Shown: piece after piece, positions 20,871 through 29,961 of the stretch
How the letters are laid out: each line of letters starts with the position of its first letter
Numbering within the stretch: the first letter of the stretch is position 1
Translations under genes and position numbers: made by a program
The notes under the pieces: model-generated
Told to the model about the DNA's origin: nothing
The model's input: only the letters and a program-made list of their open reading frames with translations
Database searches by the model: none
NCBI RefSeq assembly: GCF_001025195.1
Contig: NZ_AP012325.1
Coordinates: forward strand, 1,240,001-1,304,000
DNA length: 64,000 nt
Origin: Bifidobacterium catenulatum DSM 16992 = JCM 1194 = LMG 11043
Lineage (GTDB): Bacteria; Actinomycetota; Actinomycetes; Actinomycetales; Bifidobacteriaceae
Direction of reading: 5' to 3'

Positions 20871-23800
20871 TCACGACAACAGGCCGAGCAGGTCGTCCTT
20901 GCTGAGTGTGCCGACGCCTCCGGATGCGGTGCCGTCGGTGAACTGCTGGGCGAGTTCGCTTTTCTTTTCCTGAAGTTTGAGAATGCGTTCCTCGATGGTG
21001 TCTTTGGCTACGATTTGGTACACGTTCACATCCTGCGTCTGGCCGATACGATGTGCACGGTCGGTGGCCTGGTTCTGTGCGGCGGCGTTCCACCAAGGGT
21101 CGGCGTGTACCACTACGGATGCGCCCACAAGGTTCAGTCCTGTGTTGCCCGCCTTGAGCGAGATGAGAAATACGGGAATATCGTTGCCGTTGAATTCGTC
21201 CACCAGTTCCACACGACGTTTCTTCGGTGTCTCGCCGGTGATGGTGTAGAAGTCCACGCCATGTTCAGCCAAACGTGTACCAATCAGGTCAAGGAATGAA
21301 GTGAACTGCGAGAATACGAGCACTTTCTTGCCTTCGTCCATGCACGTGGATACGAGTTCGCAAATGGCGTCAAGTTTGGCGGAAGCGTTTTTCGCATCCG
21401 CATAGACGAGTCTCGGATCGCAGCAGATTTCGCGTAGCAACGTGAATTCGGCAAGAATGCGGATTTTCTTGGTATTGAAGTCGGCATCCTTGGTTTTGGT
21501 AAGGGTGGCGCGCAACCGTTGTTCGTGTGCCGCATAGAGTTTGCGCTGTTCGCCTTCCAATTTGACGGTGAGCACGTTTTCGAACTTGTCAGGCAAATCG
21601 GTAAGCACGTCTTTTTTCAGACGTCGTTTAATGAACAGTCCAACCAAAGCCTGCAGTTTGTCAGCCATGACGGAATGTTCCGGACCGGGTGCCATGATCG
21701 GCTGTTCGTATTTTTCTCGGAACTTCGTGTAGGTTCCGAGCAATCCGGGCATGAGGAAGTCGAATATGCTCCACAGTTCGCTCAACCGGTTTTCGATGGG
21801 CGTTCCGGTTAACGCGAACCGGTGTTCGGCGGTGATTTGCTTAACGGCTTTGGCTAGTTTGGTGGCATGGTTTTTGATGTATTGAGCTTCGTCAAGTGCC
21901 ATTAATGCGAATCGGCAGTCGGCATAATCATCCACATCTCGACGCAGCAAATCATAAGAGGTGATCACCACATCGGTTTGCTGCGTTTCGTTGGTTGCAG
22001 GCGAATTGTTCCATTGCTGCGCCACGGTTGCGATGAGTTTGCGACGTTGTGCTTTCGTGCCTGCCACGACTTCGATGGTGAGATCCTGCGTGAACTTCTC
22101 GCATTCGGCGGCCCAGTTGTATACCAGGGATGCCGGGCAGACAATCAACGCTGGGCCGCTCCCCTTGCGAGCTTCCACCAGTGACAGCAATTGCACGGAT
22201 TTACCCAAACCCATTTCGTCGGCGAGAATGCCACCGAAGCCTTTGTCCCACAAGGTGGAAAGCCATTGGAAGCCTTCCACTTGGTATGGGCGCAGTACGT
22301 TTTTGAGCTTGCTGGGCACTTCGTATCGTTTCGGGTCGATGATTTTCACATCGTTGACATAGTCGACGAACGATTCGCTTTTGCCATCGTCATCAACTTG
22401 AGCATCCAAGAGGAACGCCTGATATCCGGGAATGGTGATTCTTCCGGAATCAAGCTGTTGCTCATCAAGGTCAAGATCTGTGGCAATCTGATCAAGTTCA
22501 TGCAGATCAGCTTTCTTCAGATCAACGAACGTACCGTCCCTGAAGCGATGGTAGCGGCGGTTCCTGCGGTAGGAATTCAGCAACGCACCGACCTCGTTCA
22601 TCGGCACTTCGTTGGCTATCGGCGAAATCTCAACCAGATTCGAGTCGATGGACAGTCCGACCTTCACGGTAGGACTGCTTGGCATCATCATGCCGTCGAA
22701 CGCGGCCGTGGAGAACACCTGCCCGACCGAACGCAAGATATCCACGCCTTCGGTGAGCAAGAGCAGAATCGTCTGTTCGTCTTCCTCACGAACCCGCGCC
22801 ACGTCAATGGAACTCCATGTCGGGAAAAGCTGGCGAACCACCTGCACCGCGAATGATTCGCGAGCCGTATCTCGTTTGATGAGCGCCGCTTTCGACCGCG
22901 AATCCGGATTAATCACGCCTCGTAGTGCTTTAGCGGTCGGCACCAACTGAAACACGAAATCGCCGTATCGTGCCACAGCCTCACAGGTGATGCCCTGCAG
23001 ATCACGGTCCAAGTAGAATTCGATCTGGCAGTCGACTCCCATCCGTTCGGCGACTTCCTGCGGAATATCGAAACCAATGCCCGCTTCGGTAAGTTTTGGC
23101 AGTATTGTTCGTGCGAACATGGGCCAGTCGTTTTCCGCGATGAACACACCATCGCTAACGTTCGACGCGCACAATGTCATCAACGCGTCCACTGCGGGAA
23201 GGATGCTGTCGGCGCAACGGAAGAGTCCGCTCACTGGCATCATATGGGAATCCGTCGGAGTGCCGTTATGTTCGGCACTCATGAGGTACACGCCCCGCTG
23301 CCCAACAATCCGATCCGTGATGGTACGGTTCGACGTGATACGCACGCCCGACGAAGCGCCTTCCTTCACATATTCGGCGATGAACCGAAATTGCGGATTG
23401 CCATCGAATATGGCGATAGTATGCGATCTGGACTCCCCTGGCGTGGCCACTTCGACATAGCCCGGAGCGGCGTCATCCGTATGGACGAAATCATCCGGAG
23501 TGAGCTGCCGCGCCCTCTCACGCCCCTCATGCTTGGGAGCTGCCAGCGGCCCACGTGCTATCAGCACGTCTTCGATGTAGTCCTGTTGCGGTTCCGCTTC
23601 GAACAGGTTCAGCAGATCGCACAATTCCCCATCGGTAAGCATGATTTCACGTTCGATACGCACGTCTGGCGCGTAATAGTAGTTGTTCTGCAGCTGTGCA
23701 GCGACACGTGATCCAACAACACCTTGCAGGAATCGGAACAGCTGCAGCGAGAACGGTTCGAGCATGTCCGGAGTGTGGGTGAACGAGAGTTTCTGCCCGT

Positions 23801-24713
23801 ATGACACGCATGCCCCATTGTGCATGTCGGCTACGAATTTGGAAATGCTTTTGATGATATAACTTGCGTCGCCGCAGCCGATTTTCAACGTCAGGCTCCA
23901 CAGCTCACGGTTCATGATCAGCGTGGGCTTCAGACATACGCTTCCCGGTTTCACCATGATGGAACCGCTCTTGCGTTTTGTTTTCGTGGCCCCTTGCGTA
24001 ATGACGCCTCGTTGTTCGTCGGCGAGACGGCTTTTCGCGTCGACGATGCGCTTGAGCACGTCAAGCTGCGCGCTTTGACCGGTATTGTCATTCTTCGCAT
24101 CCAGCGCACGCATGTAGTCGGATAGGATATGCGAGGTCACGCCACTTCGCTTGAATCCGCGGAACCGTTCGGGCTGGTCAAGAAACAGCAGCAGCATTGC
24201 GGCGACATGCTTGCACATGCCCGTATAGCGGCGTCCCCCAGCCGGCTCCGAATCGAACTCGTCATCGTCCTGCACATGACCGAACGTCGATCCTGAACCG
24301 AAATCATCATAATCGTCGACATAATCGTATTCATCGTCATCATCGTCGAAACTGCGATAATTTGGATTGTTGCGGTAACTAGGCGAATATGCCGACGAAT
24401 ACGTGCCATAACCATGCTGCGAACCGTTGAACGCCGGGCAGGAACAATACCTGGCCAAGAAAAGCTCATCATGCAAATCGAGCGTGGCCTGCACTTCGTA
24501 TCGGCTGGACGGTGAGGTGGTGCCCCGCATATTGGCATGCAGGGTGATGCGATCGGAATCGGAGTCGTTCAGGCAATGCAGATCCGACATTTTCGCACGC
24601 CACTGGTTGGCGATTCCACGGGCACGCTGCAATACAGGCTGACTGCATTCGCTGCGTAGTTCGTCAGAAAGCCATGACAAAGTATCCGCCAACTGAACCC
24701 CAATCGTTCGCAC
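20871..24713 (-). CDS. SNF2-family DEAD/DEAH helicase with SWIM zinc finger
   Basis: About 1280 residues, cytosolic. N-terminal SWIM-type finger: CSC at about residue 92 and CKH at about 168, but with nearly 75 residues inserted between the halves, rich in Asp/Tyr (SFDDDDDEYDYVDDYDDFG). Then a long uncharacterised middle, the SNF2 N-terminal ATPase (LADEMGLGKSVQLLS, MALDEAQYIKN, ALTGTPIENRLSELWSIF) and helicase C domain (VFSQFTSFLDLIG, LISLKAGNTGLNLVGA, RAHRIGQTQDVNVYQ). Homologues are DNA translocases of uncertain role in bacteria. The likely start is a GTG around 24713 without a strong ribosome binding site, so a downstream start is possible. It follows pepC after a hairpin. Confidence 0.9.
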   Translation of the reverse strand: MRTIGVQLADTLSWLSDELRSECSQPVLQRARGIANQWRAKMSDLHCLNDSDSDRITLHANMRGTTSPSSRYEVQATLDLHDELFLARYCSCPAFNGSQHGYGTYSSAYSPSYRNNPNYRSFDDDDDEYDYVDDYDDFGSGSTFGHVQDDDEFDSEPAGGRRYTGMCKHVAAMLLLFLDQPERFRGFKRSGVTSHILSDYMRALDAKNDNTGQSAQLDVLKRIVDAKSRLADEQRGVITQGATKTKRKSGSIMVKPGSVCLKPTLIMNRELWSLTLKIGCGDASYIIKSISKFVADMHNGACVSYGQKLSFTHTPDMLEPFSLQLFRFLQGVVGSRVAAQLQNNYYYAPDVRIEREIMLTDGELCDLLNLFEAEPQQDYIEDVLIARGPLAAPKHEGRERARQLTPDDFVHTDDAAPGYVEVATPGESRSHTIAIFDGNPQFRFIAEYVKEGASSGVRITSNRTITDRIVGQRGVYLMSAEHNGTPTDSHMMPVSGLFRCADSILPAVDALMTLCASNVSDGVFIAENDWPMFARTILPKLTEAGIGFDIPQEVAERMGVDCQIEFYLDRDLQGITCEAVARYGDFVFQLVPTAKALRGVINPDSRSKAALIKRDTARESFAVQVVRQLFPTWSSIDVARVREEDEQTILLLLTEGVDILRSVGQVFSTAAFDGMMMPSSPTVKVGLSIDSNLVEISPIANEVPMNEVGALLNSYRRNRRYHRFRDGTFVDLKKADLHELDQIATDLDLDEQQLDSGRITIPGYQAFLLDAQVDDDGKSESFVDYVNDVKIIDPKRYEVPSKLKNVLRPYQVEGFQWLSTLWDKGFGGILADEMGLGKSVQLLSLVEARKGSGPALIVCPASLVYNWAAECEKFTQDLTIEVVAGTKAQRRKLIATVAQQWNNSPATNETQQTDVVITSYDLLRRDVDDYADCRFALMALDEAQYIKNHATKLAKAVKQITAEHRFALTGTPIENRLSELWSIFDFLMPGLLGTYTKFREKYEQPIMAPGPEHSVMADKLQALVGLFIKRRLKKDVLTDLPDKFENVLTVKLEGEQRKLYAAHEQRLRATLTKTKDADFNTKKIRILAEFTLLREICCDPRLVYADAKNASAKLDAICELVSTCMDEGKKVLVFSQFTSFLDLIGTRLAEHGVDFYTITGETPKKRRVELVDEFNGNDIPVFLISLKAGNTGLNLVGASVVVHADPWWNAAAQNQATDRAHRIGQTQDVNVYQIVAKDTIEERILKLQEKKSELAQQFTDGTASGGVGTLSKDDLLGLLS

Positions 24714-24753
24714 ATTTGTTCTTATGAAAGAGTATCAGCACAGCGGAACAGGA

Positions 24754-24783
24754 AAGCCGTGGCTGCAATCCTAGCCACGGCTT
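24754..24783 (-). terminator. Terminator of pepC
   Basis: Perfect 11-base arms AAGCCGTGGCT and AGCCACGGCTT, 8-base loop, followed on the minus strand by TTCCTGTT. Lies between pepC and the SNF2 helicase gene. Confidence 0.7.
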
Positions 24784-24801
24784 CGCTCCATACAGGTTAT
24801 A

Positions 24802-26217
24802 TCAGCGGCAACGCTTGGTGAGCGGCTGCCATGGATCGAGTTCCACCGGTTCGGATTCCAGCAGCGCGAGGGTGGCGTCGTCGAGGTATTCCCTGCGGAT
24901 GATAATCTCGGTCACATAGCGGTCGAACCATGCGTCGGAGGCCACGTAGTAGCCGTCCTCGCCGTTGTCCTTGCCCCAGCTGTTCTCCACCTTCCAGCGG
25001 TTCGGCTTGCCTTGTTCATCAAGGTTTACGCCGGTAATGGTCATGGCATGGTTGCTCGGGCTGTCACCGTATTCGAGGCCGTGCACCTTGTCGAAATCGA
25101 AATCGGTGCCGAACAGCTGGTCCACGCGCACGCTGTCGCAGTCGAAATAGCCGGCCGCGCGTAGCGAGAATTGGGTGCAGTCGCAGGCGAACCAGATCGG
25201 ATGGCCGGCGCTGATCTGGTCGACGGCGGCCTTCTTGAACACGTCGAGCGGCACGTTGATGAATTCCATATCCTCCGCTTCGGCGACATTGGCAGTGTAG
25301 CGGATGCGGTAGCGTTTGTTGAACGGACGGGATTTCATCGGCACGTTGCACAGCGTCACCAGATCATCGACGTCCACCGGCACGTATTTCCTGTAGAATT
25401 CCATCGGCGTGATGCCGGTCTCACGGATCTGCCTGCGCTCGTCCTTGCCGGTCTTTGGATTGTCGGACTTGCCTTCGTCGGCTTTCTTGTCGTTTTTCTT
25501 GTCATCGTCGCTCACGCGGGCCAAGAAGTCGAACCTCTCCGGCGGCTCACCAAGCGAGATGGCGCACATGCGGTACACGGTGGACATGTCGTCTTCCTTG
25601 ACAGACCGCAACTCTTCAATCGAAGCTCCAGCGGCATGGCGTTCGCGCAAATCCGCCGCGAACTGACGCAGCCTGCTGTTGAGATACTGTTTGAATGCGT
25701 CGGAATCCTTGGAATTGGCGGATTCCGGATATGCGTTCTTCGGCACAAGACCGTACTTGTCAACAAGGGCGGCGAACATCTGCCACCAACCGCCATCGTC
25801 GGCCGGACCATAGTTGATCTCCTGGAACAGGCGGCTGTCGGTCGGCTCGTCGAGCGTGGAAAGCACGTTCTCAAGATATGCGTTGGATTTCTCCATCGCA
25901 TCCCAGAAAAACAGGTAGGTTTCGGAGAATTCGAAATCGTCAAGTCCCCATTTGTGCATGAGCTCATAACGCAGGGTGTTGAGGGACGCGAACATCCAGC
26001 AGCGGCCCGATCTACGTTGGTTGGTGATGGAGCCCTGCTTCAGTTCTATGGAGAAGTCGCGCGGCAGCGAGCGCTGACCCTTGTAATCAGTGGCAGCTTC
26101 GAGCACGCCCGCAGATATCGCCGCGTTGGCCGCCACGAGATTGGCGCGGTCTGCGTTGAAGTCCTTGGCGTATTGCATGAGACGTTCCGATTTGATTGCC
26201 TTGTTACTGTTTGTCAT
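24802..26217 (-). CDS. pepC: Aminopeptidase C / bleomycin hydrolase family cysteine peptidase
   Basis: 471 residues of peptidase family C1B, a cytosolic aminopeptidase that trims peptides. The catalytic set is complete: Gln/Cys in ITNQRRSGRCWMFASLN, His in SPSNHAMTITGV and Asn in WKVENSWGKDNG. About 25 residues of Asp/Lys-rich sequence (DDDKKNDKKADEGKSD) interrupt the fold near residue 240 and look like a surface loop. The C-terminus ends TKRCR instead of the usual extreme C-terminal tail that enters the active site in bleomycin hydrolases, so trimming specificity might differ. Start at ATG 26215-26217 with a weak ribosome binding site. Confidence 0.93.
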   Translation of the reverse strand: MTNSNKAIKSERLMQYAKDFNADRANLVAANAAISAGVLEAATDYKGQRSLPRDFSIELKQGSITNQRRSGRCWMFASLNTLRYELMHKWGLDDFEFSETYLFFWDAMEKSNAYLENVLSTLDEPTDSRLFQEINYGPADDGGWWQMFAALVDKYGLVPKNAYPESANSKDSDAFKQYLNSRLRQFAADLRERHAAGASIEELRSVKEDDMSTVYRMCAISLGEPPERFDFLARVSDDDKKNDKKADEGKSDNPKTGKDERRQIRETGITPMEFYRKYVPVDVDDLVTLCNVPMKSRPFNKRYRIRYTANVAEAEDMEFINVPLDVFKKAAVDQISAGHPIWFACDCTQFSLRAAGYFDCDSVRVDQLFGTDFDFDKVHGLEYGDSPSNHAMTITGVNLDEQGKPNRWKVENSWGKDNGEDGYYVASDAWFDRYVTEIIIRREYLDDATLALLESEPVELDPWQPLTKRCR

Positions 26218-26287
26218 ATCGCCGATATTCGCCGTATGCCTTGACAGAAAGGCACGTTTCAGCCCCCATTTCGTCCTGTCCCAATTC

Positions 26288-26439
26288 CATTTCGCTTATA
26301 TGTGGCACTTTCTTTCACGCCAGCACCTCCATAACCTCGGAAAAATACCCCCTTGTACGGTTTTTCCCAAAAGCATCTGCCACATATAAGCGAAATGACA
26401 TCAGGCGGAATGGGAAATCTGCCACATATAAGTGATTTG
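26288..26439. repeat. Inverted-repeat element, copy 1 (three 20-mer units)
   Basis: Two perfectly complementary 20-mers, CATTTCGCTTATATGTGGCA at 26288-26307 and its exact reverse complement at 26378-26397, bracket 70 bases; a third, direct unit with three or four changes lies at 26420-26439. It fills the intergenic region between divergent pepC and the HNH nuclease gene. A related element with the same inverted, direct, direct layout lies at 63067-63207. See findings. Confidence 0.8.
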
Positions 26440-26495
26440 ACTTCGATTTGCGGGTACGCTGATAGCGTGTGAGAGTTTGGAGATGAGGAGATATC

Positions 26496-27491
26496 ATGCG
26501 TCGTCACAATTCGATGATGTCCGTATTGTCCGGATTGCTGGCCGTGGGGTTGGTTGTCGGCTTATCGGTTGGATCCGCGTTGGCCGTGGAACCGACCGAT
26601 AATACCGGTGCCGGCCAGAGTGCCACTCAAATGCTGGATTCATTGGAGGTCAAAGGCCGCGCCCCGAAGACGGGGTATAAGCGCACGCAATTCGGCAAGG
26701 CATGGGCCGATGTGGATCGCAACGGTTGCGATACGCGCAACGACATCCTCAACCGTGATCTGACTGACGTGAAGCATAAGGTGCGTACGCACGATTGCGT
26801 GGTGGAATCCGGCCAACTGCATGATCCGTATACCGGCAAGGACATCGCGTTCAAGAAGGGATGGAAGACTTCCACAGCGGTACAGATCGACCATGTGGTG
26901 GCGTTGAGCGACGCATGGCAGAAGGGCGCGCAGAAACTCAGCCAGACGAAGCGTACCGAACTGGCGAATGATCCGTATAATCTGCTGGCAGTACAGGGAA
27001 AGGCCAACCAGAAGAAGTCGGATGGCGATGCGGCCACGTGGTTGCCGTCCAACAAAAGTTTCCGTTGCGAATATGTGGCACGTCAGATTGGTGTGAAGCA
27101 CAAATATTCGCTGTGGATCACGCAGGCCGAGAAAGAGGCCATATCCAAGGTATTGTCCTCCTGCCCGACGCAGACCGTGCCCGATTACACGGGAGTCAAG
27201 GATTCTACAGTCGAGAAGACCACCGAATCCGAGCAGACAGAACAGACGCAGACCGAACAGCAGACCGAACAATCAGCTGAGCAGGCCCAGCAGAATCAGC
27301 AAACGACACAGGCACCTGCACCCGAACCCGCTCCGGCTCCAGCTCCCGCGCCCCAGCCAGCGCCACAGCAGGACGTCTACTACCAGAACTGTGCCGCGGC
27401 ACGAGCCGCTGGCGTCGCGCCTATCTATCAGGGACAGCCGGGCTACCGTTCACAACTGGATCGCGACCATGACGGAGTCGCCTGCGAATAA
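26496..27491 (+). CDS. Secreted HNH-type (DUF1524) protein with Excalibur domain
   Basis: 331 residues. A cleavable signal peptide (MMSVLSGLLAVGLVVGLSVG, cleavage near ALAVEP) leads to a DUF1524/HNH nuclease-like domain with VQIDHVVALSDAWQKGAQ, DPYNLLAV and NQKKSDGDAATW, the pattern found in secreted actinobacterial nucleases. A low-complexity linker of Glu/Gln/Thr repeats then Pro/Ala repeats leads to a C-terminal Excalibur calcium-binding domain (NCAAARAAGVAPI ... DRDHDGVACE). Probably exported, degrading nucleic acid at the surface or outside the cell (inference). ATG at 26496 has GAGGAG six bases upstream. Divergent from pepC across the inverted-repeat element. Confidence 0.88.
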   Translation: MRRHNSMMSVLSGLLAVGLVVGLSVGSALAVEPTDNTGAGQSATQMLDSLEVKGRAPKTGYKRTQFGKAWADVDRNGCDTRNDILNRDLTDVKHKVRTHDCVVESGQLHDPYTGKDIAFKKGWKTSTAVQIDHVVALSDAWQKGAQKLSQTKRTELANDPYNLLAVQGKANQKKSDGDAATWLPSNKSFRCEYVARQIGVKHKYSLWITQAEKEAISKVLSSCPTQTVPDYTGVKDSTVEKTTESEQTEQTQTEQQTEQSAEQAQQNQQTTQAPAPEPAPAPAPAPQPAPQQDVYYQNCAAARAAGVAPIYQGQPGYRSQLDRDHDGVACE

Positions 27492-27533
27492 ATCCAATAC
27501 AGTGTCTCCACCTTCCGGTTGCGAGACGTATGG

Positions 27534-27592
27534 TGCTGAGGCATAGGAAAAGCGCCGGATTATTCATCTGGCGCTTTTCCTATGCCTCAGCA
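27534..27592. terminator. Bidirectional terminator between nuclease and channel genes
   Basis: A perfect 23-base inverted repeat: TGCTGAGGCATAGGAAAAGC begins the left arm at 27534 and GCTTTTCCTATGCCTCAGCA ends the right arm at 27592, with a 13-base loop. Among the strongest hairpins in the window, placed between convergent genes. Confidence 0.85.
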
Positions 27593-27627
27593 TTTTCCGT
27601 ATTTCCGCAGTGCAGGCATGAGAACCG

Positions 27628-28353
27628 CTATATCCTGCGCAGCTGCGCGATATCATCGCGCAGCTGGTTGACGGTGTCTGTCAGTTCCCGCACATTGTGA
27701 CGCAACTGTTCCGTTTCCGATTCCGCCTCATCCGCACGCTTGTCGGTCTCGTCACGAACACGGTCGACGATCCATGAAGCCAGCGTCGCGGTGACGATGC
27801 CAATCAGGGCAACGCCGGTTATCATCAGTCCGATGGCGATGCATCTTCCCTGCCATGTCACCGGGGACAAATCGCCATAGCCGACTGTGGTGACGGTCAC
27901 GAACGACCACCATATCGCTTCACCGAAATCGGTGATGGAAGCGCCTGGAACCCCACGTTCCACATCCAATTCGGCAAGGGCGCCGATATACATCAGTAGT
28001 GTCACGCTGCAGCATGTGTACAGTGTGATGCGCCCACGCACCGCCATGCCACCGGTACGATTGAGCACGTTGAGCACTGCCACCAGACGCAGCAGTCTCA
28101 ATGGCCTGAAGACGGGCAATGCGATGGACACCAGCATCAGCAGATTGTCTTTGAACCAGGTTTTCTTGTCTTCCGCCAGCAGGATCGAAACGACGTAGTC
28201 GACGATGAACGCCATCCAGATGATGTTGATCACCATTTCACACAGCAGGATATGCGTCCTCGCCAGCACTTCCCACGAATACGCGAACAGGAACATCAAT
28301 GCCAATGCCGTCATGAACCATTCCGTCGCACGACGCCATTTGTTCAATGTCAT
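27628..28353 (-). CDS. Voltage-gated-type potassium channel
   Basis: About 241 residues. Four N-terminal hydrophobic helices form a voltage-sensor-like unit whose fourth helix carries spaced arginines (FRPLRLLRLVAVLNVLNR); a pore domain follows with selectivity filter TVTTVGYGDLSP and a last helix. The C-terminal 45 residues are a predicted coiled coil (ETEQLRHNVRELTDTVNQLR) that probably tetramerises the channel. Located in the cytoplasmic membrane. ATG at 28353 has AAAGGAAAGGG just before it; the longer frame from 28380 has no ribosome binding site. Confidence 0.9.
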   Translation of the reverse strand: MTLNKWRRATEWFMTALALMFLFAYSWEVLARTHILLCEMVINIIWMAFIVDYVVSILLAEDKKTWFKDNLLMLVSIALPVFRPLRLLRLVAVLNVLNRTGGMAVRGRITLYTCCSVTLLMYIGALAELDVERGVPGASITDFGEAIWWSFVTVTTVGYGDLSPVTWQGRCIAIGLMITGVALIGIVTATLASWIVDRVRDETDKRADEAESETEQLRHNVRELTDTVNQLRDDIAQLRRI

Positions 28354-28418
28354 ACCCTTTCCTTTCTTTCCGACTGCCATCGACTGCCATCATGCGGATC
28401 TCCCCGCACGCGTGGCCG

Positions 28419-29411
28419 TCAGCCTTTAAGAGGCATGCGATTGTCAAGCGACTGACCGTTGGCGTAGCAGCGGACATTGCCCAATGCGATGGAAATGATG
28501 CGGCGCTCGGTGATCTCAAGATGATTGCCTCCCGCCACATGTGGTGTGATGAGGCATTTCGGCTCGCGCCACAGCGGCGAGTCGGCCGGCAACGGCTCCG
28601 GTTCGGTCACGTCGAGCGCGGCGCCACGGATTCGTCCTTCCGCGAGCGCGTCGGCAAGTGCCTGGCTGTTGATGGCGTTGCCGCGGCCAGCGTTGATGAT
28701 GATGGAGTCAGGTTTGAGAGATGCAATGCGTTCCGCATTGAGCAGGTGGCGTGTTGCCGGAGTGGATGGCACGCTCATGGCGATCACATCGGCATATTGC
28801 AGCACGTCGTCGAGGGAATCGAAACCGACCATATGATCGACGCCCGGCGCTTCGACGGCGGGATTACGGCGAATACCGATGGTTGTCATTCCGACGTTTT
28901 TGCAGAGTCGTGCGAAGTGTGATCCGATGTCGCCGGTTCCGATGACAAGCGCCGTTTTTCCGTTGGGGCTGATGGCGCGGCCCGCGTCCTGCCACATGGC
29001 GTTCGGATTGCTTGCCGCGTAGATGTGCAGGTTCTTCATGATGGCCCACATCATGGCGAACATGTGTTCGGAGACGCTTTGTCCGTAGGCTCCGGTGGCA
29101 TTGGTGAGCATGGATCCGGGCTGTAGAATGCCGGGTCGCTGGTATTTGTCGACGCCGGCACTCCAAGTTTGAAGCCATTCGAGTTTAGGGCATTGCGCGC
29201 ATTCCTCGGGCGCGATGTTGCCGATGACCGCGGTGGCTTTGGCTTTGAGTTCCTCCGGTACTGCGGCGGTCCAGCTCATGCTTCCCCGTTGGGTCGAATC
29301 GCCGACGAATTTCTGTGGTATGTCTTTTGCGGCACGTATGAATTGTGCACGTTCGGATTCGGTCAACGGCAGGCAGTTGACGATCAGTTTGCGGTCGTTC
29401 CATATTCCCAT
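28419..29411 (-). CDS. D-isomer-specific 2-hydroxyacid dehydrogenase family protein
   Basis: 330 residues. NAD-binding Rossmann motif ALVIGTGDIGSHFARLCKN, the substrate/cofactor arginine in IINAGRGNAIN, the acidic partner in GAALDVTEPEPLP and the catalytic histidine in CLITPHVAGGNH. The family reduces 2-keto acids to D-2-hydroxy acids; the substrate is not evident. A truncated copy of its first third lies in the same orientation at 43010-43316, with a 55-base stretch differing at one position. Monocistronic as far as spacing shows (53 bases to dtd upstream). Confidence 0.88.
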   Translation of the reverse strand: MGIWNDRKLIVNCLPLTESERAQFIRAAKDIPQKFVGDSTQRGSMSWTAAVPEELKAKATAVIGNIAPEECAQCPKLEWLQTWSAGVDKYQRPGILQPGSMLTNATGAYGQSVSEHMFAMMWAIMKNLHIYAASNPNAMWQDAGRAISPNGKTALVIGTGDIGSHFARLCKNVGMTTIGIRRNPAVEAPGVDHMVGFDSLDDVLQYADVIAMSVPSTPATRHLLNAERIASLKPDSIIINAGRGNAINSQALADALAEGRIRGAALDVTEPEPLPADSPLWREPKCLITPHVAGGNHLEITERRIISIALGNVRCYANGQSLDNRMPLKG

Positions 29412-29464
29412 GCGTTTTACCCTATGGCAATCGTCGGATATAGGGTTTCACGTTGGGTTTTGGG

Positions 29465-29944
29465 TCAGACGCCGAGTTCGTCGGTGTCAAGGATGATGGT
29501 GACCGGACCGTCGTTGGCGAGCCGCACGCGCATGTGGGAGCCGAATCGTCCTTCTTTTACTTCGAGTCCTTGCGCGCGCAGGGCGTCGTTGAATCCGTGC
29601 CATGCTTGTTCGGCGTGCGCGGGCGCTCCGGCTTTCACGAAGCTTGGGCGGTTGCCTTTGCGCACGTCCGCGTATAGCGTGAATTGGGAGATGGACAGCA
29701 CACTGCCGTTCACGTCGTGGATGGAACGGTTCATTTTGCCGTTCTCGTCTTCGAAGACGCGCAGGTTGGCGATTTTGCGGGCGAGCCAGTCGATTTGTTT
29801 CGCTCCGTCCGTGTCTTCCACTCCGACAAGCAGCACATAGCCGATGCCTATATGCTGTGGTTCGAATGTGGTGTCGACTTCTCCGCTTGTCTCGTCGACC
29901 ACGTCGACGGATCCTTCGCTGACCTTCTGCAATACGATGCGCAT
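29465..29944 (-). CDS. dtd: D-aminoacyl-tRNA deacylase
   Basis: 159 residues of the DTD family, a cytosolic homodimer that removes D-amino acids (and glycine from tRNA-Ala) from mischarged tRNA. Hallmarks are the SQF motif (VLSISQFTLYADVRKGNRP) and the Gly-cisPro motif (NDGPVTIILDTDE). ATG at 29942-29944 (MRIVLQKV) has GGGACGG upstream; the 27-residue upstream extension is Arg-rich and overlaps the neighbouring gene. Confidence 0.93.
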   Translation of the reverse strand: MRIVLQKVSEGSVDVVDETSGEVDTTFEPQHIGIGYVLLVGVEDTDGAKQIDWLARKIANLRVFEDENGKMNRSIHDVNGSVLSISQFTLYADVRKGNRPSFVKAGAPAHAEQAWHGFNDALRAQGLEVKEGRFGSHMRVRLANDGPVTIILDTDELGV

Positions 29945-29961
29945 ATTCCGTCCCGTTCTTT

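Noticed and set aside
23000-24000. Possible frameshift in the SNF2 gene
   Set aside because: The reading frame is open throughout and the motifs appear in order, so one gene is kept.
28371-28390. Tandem repeat of the decamer CGACTGCCAT
   Set aside because: Only two copies ahead of the potassium channel gene; too short to call a regulatory array.
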